From Lycium barbarum (Eukaryota; Streptophyta; Magnoliopsida; Solanales; Solanaceae), in NCBI RefSeq assembly GCF_019175385.1, contig NC_083346.1:58185821-58249820 (forward strand): a DNA stretch of 64,000 nucleotides, in the 5' to 3' direction. The notes under the pieces are model-generated. The model made no database searches, was not told the DNA's origin, and saw nothing but the letters and a program-made list of their open reading frames with translations. A program made the position numbers and the translations under genes. Shown here piece by piece: positions 1 through 11,369 of this stretch; the stretch's first letter is position 1, and every line of letters starts with the position of its first letter.

Positions 1-19
1 TCCATGTGAACCCAGAAAA

Positions 20-93
20 AGAGTACTTTTCTTTTCATATTATAGGGAGAGTACTTTTCTTCCCTATTAATCCAAAAAGAGTACTTTTCTTTT
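20..93. repeat. Three-copy short direct repeat
   Basis: The motif agagtacttttctt occurs at 20, 48 and 78, with spacings of 28 and 30 bases. It lies in AT-rich DNA (1-226) in which I see nothing else. Function unknown. Confidence 0.7.
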
Positions 94-226
94 CATTTTT
101 ACACAAATCTTGACCCTATGTCACTACTGGGTGTATATGTTTAGTAAATATTAACTAAGTGATTCATTCCCATTCTTTACTTGCAAGACAGAGTTTACAA
201 CAGATTGTTTCAAACTTGTGAAATCT

Positions 227-2404
227 TGTATCACAACTCGTGGGTCGAGCAGGCACCCACACAAACCCTAATGGTGGGAGAACCCTTCCCTTTCCTACCA
301 ATTTTTAGAATATCATGCGGAAGATTTAATAAAATAAGCAGTCTCAAAATCATGTAAATAAATAACTAAGTACGGAATAAATACTACAACATCCTCAGGG
401 AATCTAGTATGTAACAGTACAAGAGCTACTAAACTACAAGTCTGAAATAACTATAAGTCTAGTAATACAAATATTGTCTCAGAATACAAGAAAAGACAAG
501 TAATAAGAGAGGAGTCTCTGAGTTGTGGAAGTCCATCAAGAAGCTCACCCTGGAAACTCAGCAAACTTTCCTTGGATTACTCGCAAGAGGCAAAAGTAGA
601 ATCTGAGATGAACTCTGCACTTAGAAAGAGTACAGTAAGGTAGTATCAATACAAACATTATGTACTACTGGCAGGTATCATACGTCAAAACAAATTAGTT
701 CGCATATATGAAGAAAGAAATCAACAAATTGACATGTAAGCAGTCAAATACAGTCACTAAGCACATTAACGTAAGACTTACAGTAATATGAATCACAATA
801 GATCTCAGTAGTCTACAGTCATAGCCTAGGCGGAAACCTCTAGTCGTCGAATCCATCAAGTGTTTAGATAAGTAATTAACAAGCACACAACAACTCAAAT
901 GAATCATCAACCAAGGAATCAATACGGAAACATACCATGCAATGCAACAACCAGAATCAGTGATATGAGTGGAGGTAATATGAATGCAAGTGCGATGCAA
1001 CGCAACGCACAGGCCAACTGTTTGTTAGCATACACACATGCTACGGGTGGATAACCTCCAAATCTCGATAGTCATGACCTATGGAGGACCCGTAAAGTCC
1101 ATGTACCAGTCATACTGCACACAACCGAGAGATGACTTCTGCAACACTAGTCACTTCGCACATAGCCCAGAGATGACTTCCACAACACTAGCCACTCCGC
1201 ACACAGCCTAGAGATGACTTTCATCTTTCACTTTCTCATCTTACGTTTCCATAATCGTTTTCCATCAATTTATCCATTGGGACCACATCACATTACCATG
1301 AGAAATACAGGATGAAATGCATGCATGAATGTCGAATTCATGTGTGATCATGAGGATGAATAACCATAACAACATCTGTAAATCAACTATCAATACAAAC
1401 TTAATCCCAAATTTATGCAATGCCACGTCCAGAACAATTTCCCTTCGGACCACATAGGTAACATCAAATAATATGTCTATGTGATGCTATATGAAATATG
1501 CATGTAGCAAACACAACAACAAGACGCCTCGGAAGTGACACTTATCATTATTAATATCAAATCAAAGTTCATATCAATGAATCATGTTAGAATGTGTATG
1601 AATGCTACGCATGATATCAATATCAAGTATAAATCATATTCAAATTGCATTCGTGCCTCTACATGAACACACATCACAATACCAATCCTAAATCATTGTT
1701 ATTTCCCTTATCGATGACAAGTGGCAAGATAGGTGAGAGATGAATGCATCACAACAACAACATAGTAAACACGAGACAAGCCTAACATCGCGCAAAAGGT
1801 GACAAGCCCACAAATTCAACAACATTACCAACTTAAGAATATCCATTCCAACTTCATACCCGAAGGCTTAACATGCTTTCTCCATCAATAACTAACTTCT
1901 ACATATGCTTCGCTAATTGAAGTCTAACCGAAAGGTAAACCGTAACCTACCTCAATGCCGAGCTGGTGCCACGAACCGTCAAATGTTAGCCTTGGCCTTC
2001 TGAAGAGCCTCTGAATACATTATTGAAATCTAAATTAGAAATGGGGAATAACGGTACCCATATTGCTATACATTTGTTCTAATAAAAAATCAACTAAGAA
2101 AAGAGGAAAATCGGACCCACAAGGGTAAAATGGGTACTTCAAGAGTGGAATTGGTAACCCAAAATTCTAGAAGTTCAATTCTACTCTCCAATTCTTAATT
2201 AAGCTCAATTATTGATCAATTCCATCATTCAAAAAAAAAAACTCCCAAACTAGGCATAAACCCTAATAACTATAATCAATTTCTTAGTCTAGGTTAGAGA
2301 TTCAAGCTTATAATATATTAATTCATGAAATACCATCTTAATATTAGCAAGATTCACCAATTAAACTGATATTAAGGCCTAGAATTCATTTCTCAAGTTA
2401 AGGT
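227..2404 (-). repeat. Gypsy LTR remnant (LTR1)
   Basis: On the + strand it opens with TGTATCACAAC, an LTR-like terminus. It contains blocks shared in the same order with the LTRs of element A: 'catgaccta..gaggacc..tccatgtacc' near 1070-1110 and the 'acctcaatgccgagctgg' block near 1951-1970. The closest match in the window is the outer part of the 5' LTR of element A (about 13090-14135). The U3 end is missing; another LTR terminus starts at 2405. No internal coding region follows it, so it is a solo or truncated LTR. The orientation is set by homology to the LTRs of A. Confidence 0.6.
1118..1221. repeat. 41-base tandem array in LTR1
   Basis: About two and a half copies of a 41-base unit with core 'gagatgacttc..caacactag.cact.cgcaca'. 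It lies in the downstream part of the LTR, where most other LTRs of the window also carry a family-specific array. Confidence 0.7.
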
Positions 2405-2496
2405 TGTATCACACCCAAACTAGAGAAATGTGCGGGCACCTACCATTTTCCCACCTCGGTAGGCGAACTTGCCCTTAACCAATACCCAAGCAAATT
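2405..2496 (-). repeat. Truncated LTR terminus (LTR3)
   Basis: Starts TGTATCACACCC, like the start of LTR1 at 227 but with different following sequence. It is cut after about 92 bases by the + strand LTR beginning at 2497. It is probably the outer end of an LTR broken by that insertion. The far half is not visible. Confidence 0.4.
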
Positions 2497-5274
2497 GTAA
2501 AGACTCGTTCGGTCGTTATGGGAAATGTAGGATCACCCCACTAGATAGAACCTTTCCAAGAGTAGAACGAGTCGGTAGGAACTCGATTTTGTAAGCTTAA
2601 GAGCTAAAATTTTACGTAATTGGGATTGTTGTTTTATTATATAGAGTCCGTCGGGAATTGACGGGGAAAACTAGGACTCCGTTGGAAATTCCGAGGCCAC
2701 GGGTGGATTCGTGGGGCATCTTTATTTATGTGTACATGTTTGTTTTGTGTTTTTAAGGCCTCTGATGAAATGTTGGGTGATAGGTGGAAAATTGGACAAA
2801 AAGTTGAGCTCACTACCCAAAATGAACCGCTGCGGCGATAGGGGTACCGCAACGGTGGTACCGCTGTAGCGTCACTATGACCACTTCTAGCGGCCATCCA
2901 TGTTCTCGATGGTCGCTGTGGCGAGCGGTGGACCGCTATCGCGGTGGATAGACCGCCATAGCGGTCAAGACGATTCCTTTGGGATAGCTATAGCGGTCAC
3001 TTGACCACCATAGCGAGACTGCTACAGCGGCATTATGACTGCTGTAGCAGTCGACGTAAAACACTAGCCCGAATTTTTATATACTTAGTCTCATATTCTC
3101 TTTTCACAAAACACCAACACACTTCCTAACAAGGACCTTGGGTGAATTTTCAAGATAGGGCAAGATAGTTTGGAGAGGTAAGTTCCATTGATTCCATTCT
3201 ATCATTCTATTCTCCTTCCTTATTGTTATCCCTTTCATGGGTCTTTAATGGTGAAATTGAAATAGAAGCCCTAGAATGTTAATAAAACTTCTAAACATGA
3301 AGGGTTATGGTTATTATCACCTAGTTATCATCTAAAGGCTTGGGTTAGTTGCTCTTAATCTTGAATTGAATACTTAGAGTCATAAACTAAGTGAATGGAG
3401 ACCTAGGGTTCTATAAAAATGGGTCTTGACCATAAAAGCTGCTTGTAATGGGAATATTGATAGAATGTCGTTATAGGTTTATGATTAGTGATTCCTAAGG
3501 CCCTTGATAGGTTGCTTAACACCTAGAAAATAATCCACCCCTTGGAATGGGGTAAAGGGAAGGGTATTCTTGCATTGATGCTTGTGGTTTGAGTAATTGT
3601 AACTCATTGAGCCTTTTATTTCTAGACTTCGAGCGTTTTGGGCTTTAAGGAAAGCGAAAGCTATGGCGGACTAACTTGTGTTGTCCCAGCACTACATTGA
3701 TGTAGGTTACGGTCTACTTGAGTTAGACTTTGATTAGTTGATTGTATGTTGGTGAATTCTCTAGAAGAAAGCATGTCTAGTTTTCATGCATCATGTTGCG
3801 CGGTTAAATTCCTATGTGATTGTGATTGAGTGATTGTGTAGGCTGCGTGTCACTATTTCTGTGTGATTGATTTTACAGTGGATTTATTGTGATGAGAAGC
3901 TAATAAGATCTTCTCGGCGGTATTGTGAAATGGAATGATGATTTGAGTATTCATATTGAGAAGGTAAGAAGCACTGCTTTGTAAAGGGGTATGGAAAGCC
4001 ACATGTTTGACCTAGATTATGGGCACGTGGTCCGAGGTTAGTTTTAAAAATGGGAGGTTCTTTGATATGTCCCGCGTCCGAGGTTCGTTCCGGAGCAGAG
4101 GTTTGTGCTCGGGTCGGAGGAGTGTTCTGGAACGAGTGGTACATGGACACCATAGGTCCCCTGCAGGCCAGGACTACTGAGCAATGACATCAGTTAGCAT
4201 GTGTGTACTGTGAGTGTGGTCATTGTGGTAACTTATTTCCATTGTGGCTTACGTGATTGTGATTCTTGACATTCTTGGTAATTTGATTGTGATTATCCTT
4301 GGTTGACTTGTTGTGGTTTATTGATATTCATGTCTGTTGACTGGCTTGTTCATTCTATTGATTTTATGAAATATGCATTATACTAATCTTAGTCGGCCTA
4401 TGATATCTACCGGTACATAGTGTTTGTACTGATAGTACCTTGCTGCATTCTTTTGAGTACAGATCGTGATACAGACATTGCTACTCACCCTCACATCTAG
4501 CGTTGAGGACGTTGCTTACAGACTTAGGGTTAGCTTCTATCCATGTTAGGCCTCCCGAAGATAGAGATCATCTTGGGCCTAATTAGTATATACTTGAGAA
4601 ATGATGGATTCGAGGAGTAGAGACTTTCTCATAAGATAAGACTTGAGGTTTTGGATAATATTGTAGGTGGTACTAGGGTTTGATCATTCTGAGAAATTGT
4701 GGAAATTTGACAGGACTCGAGTTTAGATGCTTCACTATACACTTGATCTGGATATAACTCACTGAGGGCTTCTTGGATATTTTGATACTTGAACTGTTAT
4801 TCTTGGATATGTGTTTACGCCTTATACCTAATTGCAAGCATGCCCATTCTATAATCTCTTTCCTTATATATGTTCACTAACAGTTGCCGGCCTATGGTGC
4901 CTACTCAGTACGTGTTGTTTGTACCGATGCTACCTTGCTACACTTCTTTTTGGGGTGTAGAGTTTGAGATAGGTTCCGCTCGTACTTCTCGAGGCTGAGT
5001 TCCGAGGCCTGATTCACTAGCATCCAGGGTGAGCACTTGGAAGATCTGCAGCCCAGATGGCTACTTTTTCATTACTTGTCTTATTTCTATCCTTGAGACA
5101 TTATTTATCAATGAGACTATCTATTCAGACTTACTATGTATTCAGACTTAATCTATGTAGTAGCTCTTGTACGACTTAGACCAAATTCATTTGGGCATGT
5201 ATTATTCCGCACTTATTATTACTTTTATGTCAAACTTATTTATATTATTGTTGAAAGTTGATTTCATTTATTTG
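2497..5274 (+). repeat. Gypsy LTR in + orientation (LTR2)
   Basis: From about 2497 to 4555 it is clearly homologous, in reverse complement, to the 3' LTR of element A (7619 back to about 5580). Shared blocks include the start region 'ggtcgttatgggaaatgt', the GC-rich palindrome block, the TATA-like box and the 'cctcacatctagcgttgaggacg' block. After 4555 the sequences differ and a second, diverged copy of the downstream block (about 4870-5060) follows. The outer end is cut by element A at 5275. With that LTR it forms an inverted repeat of roughly 2 kb per arm. Confidence 0.75.
2826..3083 (+). promoter_or_regulatory. LTR2 promoter block: palindromes plus TATA box
   Basis: A CpG-rich stretch about 330-560 bases into the LTR, built from degenerate copies of the palindrome CCGCTATAGCGG (for example gaccgctatcgcggtgg and gaccgccatagcggtc). 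The TATA-like tatata at 3078-3083 follows about 25 bases downstream. This fits a U3 core promoter with an upstream array of possible protein-binding sites. The function is inferred; the repeats and their position are seen directly. Confidence 0.6.
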
Positions 5275-7619
5275 TGTCACGAACTAACCCGCCATGATTG
5301 GCACCCCACTAAATCCTAGTGGGCGATCCAACACACAAGAAATCTACTCATTCAAATCGGATTTTATATTAACCAAGTCATTCAATTATTACCCATTCAA
5401 CCATCACATAAACAAAATAAGTCATGCCATAGAATACTGAAATAAGTGCGGAAGTTCTAACTATTACAAAATCCCCAAAATCCGAAAGTCATCGTACACG
5501 ACCCTAATCTAAAACATATCTAAGGAATAAAATCTGACTAATAAATCCATAATGTCAAGAATGAGAAAAGACATCATATAAGAAGATCTCCGGGCAGCCT
5601 GGCATGGATAAAAGCTCACCCTAAGTCCGTCAGCAACGTCCTCAACGCTAGATGTGAGGGCGGGTAGCAGTCTTTGTATCACGATTTGCACTCAAAAGAA
5701 TGCAGCAAGGTAGTATCAGTACGAACACTATGTACCGGTAGATATCATAGGCCGACTAAGATTAGTATCATGCATATTTCAAAAAATCAATAGAATAAAC
5801 AAGCCAGTGAACAAACATGAATATCAATAAACCACAGCAAGTCAACCAAGGATAATCACAATCAAATTACCAAGAATGTCAAGAATCACAATCACGTAAG
5901 CCACAACGGAAATAAGTTACCATAATGACCACACTCACTATACACACATGCTAACTGATGTCATTGCTCAGTAGTCATGACTTGTAGGGGACCCATGGTG
6001 TCCATGTACCACTCGTTCCGGAACACTCCTCGGACCCGAAGACAAACCTCCGCTTCGGAATAAACCTCAAACGCGGGACATATTAACATACCTCTCATTT
6101 TAGGAACTAACATCAGACCACGAACCCATAATCTAGGTCACATATGTGCATTTCCATACCTCTCTACAGAGCAGTGTTTCTTACCTTCTCTATATCCATA
6201 CTCGAATCATCATTCCATGTCACAATATCGCTGATAAGATCTTATTAGCTTCTCATCACAATACATCCACTATAAAATCTATCACACAGGAACAGTGGCA
6301 CGAAGCCTACACAATCACTCAATCACAATCACAATCACAATCACATAGGAATTTAGCCACACAACATCATGCATGAAAACTAGACATGCTTTCTTCTAAA
6401 GAATTCACAAACATACAATCAACTAACCAAAGTCTAACTCAAGTAGACCATAACCTACCTCAATGTAGAGCTGGGACAACGCAAGTCACTCCGCCATAAC
6501 TTTTCCTTTCCTTAAAGCCTAAGAACGCTCAAAGTCTAGAAATAGAAGGCTCAATGAATCACAATTACTCAAACCACAAGCACCAATGCAAAAATACCAT
6601 TCCCCTTGCCCCATTCCTAGGGGTGGAAAATTTTCTAGGTGTTAAGAAACCTATCGAGGGTCTTAGTAATCATTAATCATCAATTTATAACGACATTCTA
6701 TCAATATTCCCATTAGAAGCAGTTTTTATGGTCAAGACCCAATTTTCATAGAACCCTAGGTCTCCATTCACTTAGTTTATTACTCGAAGTGTTCAATTCA
6801 TGATTAAGAGCAACTAACCCAAGCCTTTAGATTATAACTAGGTGATAATAACCATAACCCAACAAGTTTAGAAGTTTTATTAACATTCTAGTGATCTATT
6901 TCAATTTCACCATTAAAGACCCATGAAGGGGATAACAATAAGGAAGAAGAATGGAATGATAGAATGGAATCAATAAAACTTACCTCTCCAAAGTATCTTG
7001 CCCGAGCTTCAAAATTCACCGTAGGTGCTTATTGGGAAGTGTGTTGGTGTTTTGTGAATATGAGACTAAGTATATAAAATTCAGGTTAGTGTTTTACGTC
7101 GACCGCTGCAGTGGTCATAACGCCGCTACAGCTGTCCCGCTATCACCGTCAAGTGAAAAGGAATCCGCTTGACCATATGGCGGTCTATCCACCGCTATAG
7201 CGATGCCGCCATAGCGTCCCACCACCTGCCACAGCGACCACCATGAACATGGATGGCCGCTAGCAGCGGTCAAGGTGCCGCTATAGCGGTACTGCTGTAG
7301 CGGTACCCCCATCGCCTCAGTGGTCTATTTTGGGCAGTAAGCTCGACTTTTTGTCCAGTTTTGCCCCTATCACCCAACATTTGATATGAGGCCTCAAAAA
7401 CATAAAACAAACATGTACACACACATAAAGACGCCCTACGAATCCACTAGTGGCCTCGGAATTCCCAACGAAGTTCTAGTTTTTCCCCTCACCCCCCGAC
7501 GAATTTCTAGTTTTCACCGCCTTACAAAATCGAGTTCCTACCGACTCGTTCTACCCTTGGAAAGGTTTTATTTGGTGGGGTGATCCGACATTTCCCATAA
7601 CGACCAGAAGGTCATTACA
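5275..7619 (-). repeat. 3' LTR of element A
   Basis: A 2345-base LTR with ends TGTCACGAAC.. and ..GGTCATTACA on the + strand. It follows directly on the end of the chromodomain frame. Its first 280 bases match the LTR next to the primer site at 12807, and it is reverse-homologous to LTR2. It contains a microsatellite-like (aatcac)n tract at about 6312-6346. Confidence 0.85.
7071..7320 (-). promoter_or_regulatory. Promoter block of the A 3' LTR
   Basis: Read on the - strand, an array of CCGCTATAGCGG-like palindromes (about 7320-7090) precedes the TATA-like ATTTTATATA at 7080-7071. One copy, gccgctatagcggtac near 7270-7285, is a perfect 12-base palindrome. The equivalent block in LTR2 has similar but rearranged copies, so the array changes faster than its surroundings. 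Confidence 0.6.
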
Positions 7620-7630
7620 CCAGATACCAA

Positions 7631-7873
7631 TTAAAACACCGTTTGTCCCCAAAAGGATAAATAAGAGAAATCAAGGAAGGAGTTATGTGTCTCGGCGAAA
7701 GGTTGAGGGTATTTGCTACGCATATCGGATTCTATTTCCCAAGTAGCTTCTTTAACCGGACGATTTTTCCACTGAACTTTCATAGAGGCTATTACCTTAG
7801 ACCTCAATTTGCGAACATCCTTGTCTAAGATAGCAACGGGCTCTTCTTCATACGATAAATTCTCATCTAGCAA
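7631..7873 (-). pseudogene. Chromodomain of element A
   Basis: This 80-codon frame continues the integrase frame after one in-frame TAG at 7885-7883. Residues 8-50 have the chromodomain pattern EEEPVAILDKDVRKLRSK, then MKVQWKNRPVKEATWE, with aromatic W residues in the usual places. Chromodomains on chromovirus integrases are thought to steer integration to marked chromatin. The frame ends just before the 3' LTR, as is usual for these elements. Confidence 0.85.
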
Positions 7874-7882
7874 AATCGAATC

Positions 7883-9023
7883 CTAACGGATTATGAAGGA
7901 ATCATCACCGTGGTACCTTTTCAACATCGACACATGGAACACCGGATGAACGCCTGATAGACCCAAAGGTAAAGCCAACTTATAAGCCACTTCTCCGACA
8001 TGTTTGAGAATCTCAAACGACCCAATATACCTCGAGCTAAGCTTGCCCTTCTTCCCAAACCTCATCACACACTTCATAGGTGAGACCTTCAACAACGCTT
8101 GCTCTCCTTCCTCAAACACAAGATCTTAGACTTTGCGGGTCCGCATACTCCTTCTGCCTACTCTGCGCTGCCAGCAGCTTGGCTTGAATCACCTTCACCT
8201 TCTCTAGGGACTTTCTCAGAACGTCAGTACCCCACCGCCTCACTTCGAGCGCATCAAACCATCCAATAGGAGGCCTAAACCTCCTTCCATACAACGCCTC
8301 AAATGGGGCCATATCAATACTCGAGTGATAGCTATTATTGTAGGGAAACTCGACCAAAGGCAAGAATTGATCCCAATGCCCACTAAAATCTATCACGCAT
8401 GCACGAAGCATATCCTCAAGAACCTGAATAGTCCACTCAGACTGCCCGTCAGTCTGAGGGTGGAGGGTTGTGCTAAGATCTAACTTCGTACCCAACTCCT
8501 CGTGCAAACATTCCCAAAACCTGGATGTGAATTTGGTGCCTCTGTCAGACACGATGGAGATAGGAACCCCGTGAAGTCTAAGAACCTCGCGAATGTAGAT
8601 TTTAGCTAATTTCTCCGCATCATAAGTTATCTTAACCGGAATAAAGTGGGCAGACTTAGTCAACCTGTCAATAATAACCCAAATGGAATCAAACTTCCTC
8701 AACGTCTTCGGAAGACCCACCACGAAGGCCATGGCTATTCTTTCCCACTTTCACTCAGGAGTGGGAATCCTCTGAAGGGTACCCCCAGGTTTCTGATGTT
8801 CATACTTCACCTGTTGGCAATTCTGACACTGAGCAACGAACTCTACTATATCACGCTTCATCCCAGTCCACCAGTAATGTTGCCTCAAATCACGATACAT
8901 CTTAGTGGCACCAGGATAGATAGAATACCTCGCACTATGAGCCTCTGTCAGAATGGTCTTGATCAAGTCGCCCACATGTGGCACATACTCGCCCTTTGAT
9001 TCGCAGCACGCCCTCCTCATCAA
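7883..9023 (-). pseudogene. Integrase of element A
   Basis: Three parts in adjoining frames. At 9023-8751 lies the zinc-binding HHCC domain, ending CQNCQQVK. At 8732-8112 lies the catalytic core, with D22 (VIIDRLTKS), D63 (IVSDRG) and E99 (QSE), a DD35E spacing. At 8119-7883 lies the C-terminal domain with the GKKGKLSSRYIGSF motif. It would insert the cDNA. The usual Arg after the catalytic Glu is Trp (CGG to TGG, seen at about 8431-8440). The core is intact, but the N-terminal and C-terminal parts are frame-shifted against it. Confidence 0.88.
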
Positions 9024-9650
9024 TCACGGCTTCTTTAGCCTCACCACGCAACACCTTATCATGTATTTTGCATAACTTACCATCCTCAAACTGCTTAACC
9101 TTAATATGCTCTAAAAATGACGACCGAGCCTCAACACAAGCCAACACCTTGCCTGTGTTAGAAATATCCAATCTCATAAAACTGTTAGCCAGAGTCTGAA
9201 CCTCTCTAGCTAACGGACGCTCCAAAGAAATCAAACGAGCCAAACTTCCCATGCTAGCCGACTTCCTGCTCAATGCGTCAGCCACTACATTTGCCTTACC
9301 AGGATGATACAAAATGGTGATATTATAATCTTGCAGCAGTTCCATCCATCTCTGCTGCCTAGAGTTAAGATCCCTCTGAGTGAACACATGCTGCAAACTG
9401 CGATGGTCTGTGTACACCTCATAATGGACACCATACAAGTAATGCCTCAAGATTTTCAACGCAAACACCACCGCTGCCAACTGTAGATCATGAGTAGGAT
9501 AGTTCTTCCCATGAACCTTCAACTGCCGAGAAGCATAAGCAATCACCTTCTTTTCCTACTTCAAAACATCACCTAATCCAGAACGTGAAGCATCACAATA
9601 AAGAACAAAATCCTTGCCCTCCACGAGCAATGCTAGAATCGGTGTCGTAG
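9024..9650 (-). pseudogene. RNase H of element A
   Basis: The first catalytic Asp lies in YCDASRSGLGDVL (about 9605-9565). An in-frame TAG follows near 9557, where related copies read MQHGKV. The next segment, from 9546, reads MIAYASRQL, then [11 protein letters not shown] and YTDHRSLQH, supplying further RNase H residues. [13 protein letters not shown] (about 9300-9260) closes the domain, and a connecting region leads to integrase. Its role is to remove the RNA strand during reverse transcription. Confidence 0.85.
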
Positions 9651-10689
9651 TCAACAATGTTTTGAGCTTCTGAAAGCTCTCCTCACACTCGTCGGGCTGC
9701 TAAATGGTACCTCTTTCAGAGTCAAACGGGTTAAGTGACAAGCAATAGAGGAAAACCCTTTCACAAACCGACGATAGTAGCTAGCCAGACCCACGAAATT
9801 ACGAATCTTGATCACTAATATGGGCCTAGCCCATTCCCTGACTGCCTGAATTTTCTGAGGATCCACCATAACACCTTCTTTATAAATAACATGCCCCAAG
9901 AAAGCCACAGAAGACAACAAGAATTCACACTGGGAGAATTTAGCATGCAGATCCTTCTCTCGCAATACCCCGAGAGCTATTCTTAAATATTTCTCATGCT
10001 CTTCCTTACTCTTAGAGTACACCAGGATATCATCAATGAACACTATTACGAATGAGTCCAAATAGGGCTTAAACACACTGTTCATTAGATCCATGAATGC
10101 AGCTGGGCATTTGTAAGGCCAAAAGACATAACCAAGAACTCATAGTGCCCATACCTGGTCCGAAAAAAGGGTTTAGGAACATCCTCTGCCCGAATCTTCA
10201 ATTGATGGTACCCTGACATTAAGTCAATTTTTGAGAACACAGAAGCTCCCTGTAACTGATCAAACAAGTCATCAATAGGGGGAATGGGATACTTATTTCA
10301 GACCGTTAACTTATTCAGTTGACAGTAATCAATACAGATGCGCATAGACAATCCTTCTTCTTAACAAACAACACAAGAGCACCCCACGGAGAGGCACTCG
10401 GGCGAATAAACCCTTTACTCAGAAGACCTTGCAACTGCACTTTTAATTCCCTGAGTTCTGCTGGTGCCATCCTATAAGGTGGGATAGAGATGGGACAAGT
10501 CCCTGGGTCTAAGTCAATCCTGAAGTCAATGTCACGATCCAGTGGCATACCAGGCAAGTCCACGGGGAACACATCCGAAAACTCGCATACCACTGGAATC
10601 GAATCAAGGGATGGAGTATCTGCACTGGTGTCACGGACATGTGCCAGATAAGCTAGACAACCCTTCTCTACTAGCTTCCTAGCACGCAC
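9651..10689 (-). pseudogene. Reverse transcriptase of element A
   Basis: The fingers begin at 10689-10315 with [28 protein letters not shown] and GFIRPSASPWGALVLFVKKK. The VCIDYRQLN block is lost to a frameshift. At 10267-10085 follow [12 protein letters not shown] and [16 protein letters not shown]. At 10094-9651 lies the catalytic FIDDILVYS, with the Asp pair at 10034-10029, then FLGHVI and the thumb. At least two frameshifts separate the pieces. The catalytic pair survives. Confidence 0.87.
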
Positions 10690-11136
10690 AAAGGATATTA
10701 CGTTCTTAGGGAGGGGACGAAGGTTACCCTTCCACTCGAGTCAAGGTACCCCGGGCATGGCTAGTGTAACAGTCTTAGAATGAAAAACTAGTATAGCATA
10801 ATGCGGGGACAACTAAATCGTACCCAGTATAACATCAAAATCTACCATGTCTAAGATCATCAAATCCGCCCAAGTACTATACCTCATAAAAGAAATCGCA
10901 CATGAAGGGTAGACGCTATCTACCACCACAGAATCCCTAACAGGAGTAGATACATAAATAGGGACATCAAGGGTATCATACATCCTATCCAGACCCACAA
11001 CAAAATAGGTAGATACATAAGAAAAAGTAGATCCCGAATCAAACAAAACAGAAGTCATCCGGTCATAAACTGAGATAGTACCTGTGATAAATGCATCGGA
11101 GGCCTCAACCTCGGGTCTACCAGGGAAAGCGTACAA
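10690..11136 (-). pseudogene. Aspartic protease of element A
   Basis: Frame 11136-10813 has the active-site block SVLFDSGSTFSYVS and the flap and second-half motif LMILDMVDFDVILG, where related copies continue MDWL. This is a gypsy-type retropepsin that would cut the Gag-Pol polyprotein. A stop after GTI at about 10813 breaks it before the linker to RT. The stretch 11137-11369 upstream is Gly/Arg-rich linker between gag and protease, without a clean frame. Confidence 0.8.
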
Positions 11137-11369
11137 ATGACCGCGCCCTCCTGTCGCCTGTGAACCACCATGATTACCATTATCAGTCTGAGCCCTGCCT
11201 TGCCGGGCTGCTATCCACCTCTTCCTGCCTGAGGACCTCCTCGGTTAGGCTAGGCACCACCTCTACATGCTATGTGGCCGCCCCGCCCTGCCGGTTCGTG
11301 ATCCTTACCCCCTCGGTATGGTGCAAATAGAGCTCAGGGAGCCTGATACTGAGTCCCCTGCCCATTCTG

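Noticed and set aside
6146..6376. Small + strand frame ending in a Ser-Gln repeat
   Set aside because: It is the translation of an (aatcac)n microsatellite inside the LTR of A.
8646..9486. Several + strand frames over pol of A
   Set aside because: They are antisense shadows of integrase and RNase H, with no own motifs.
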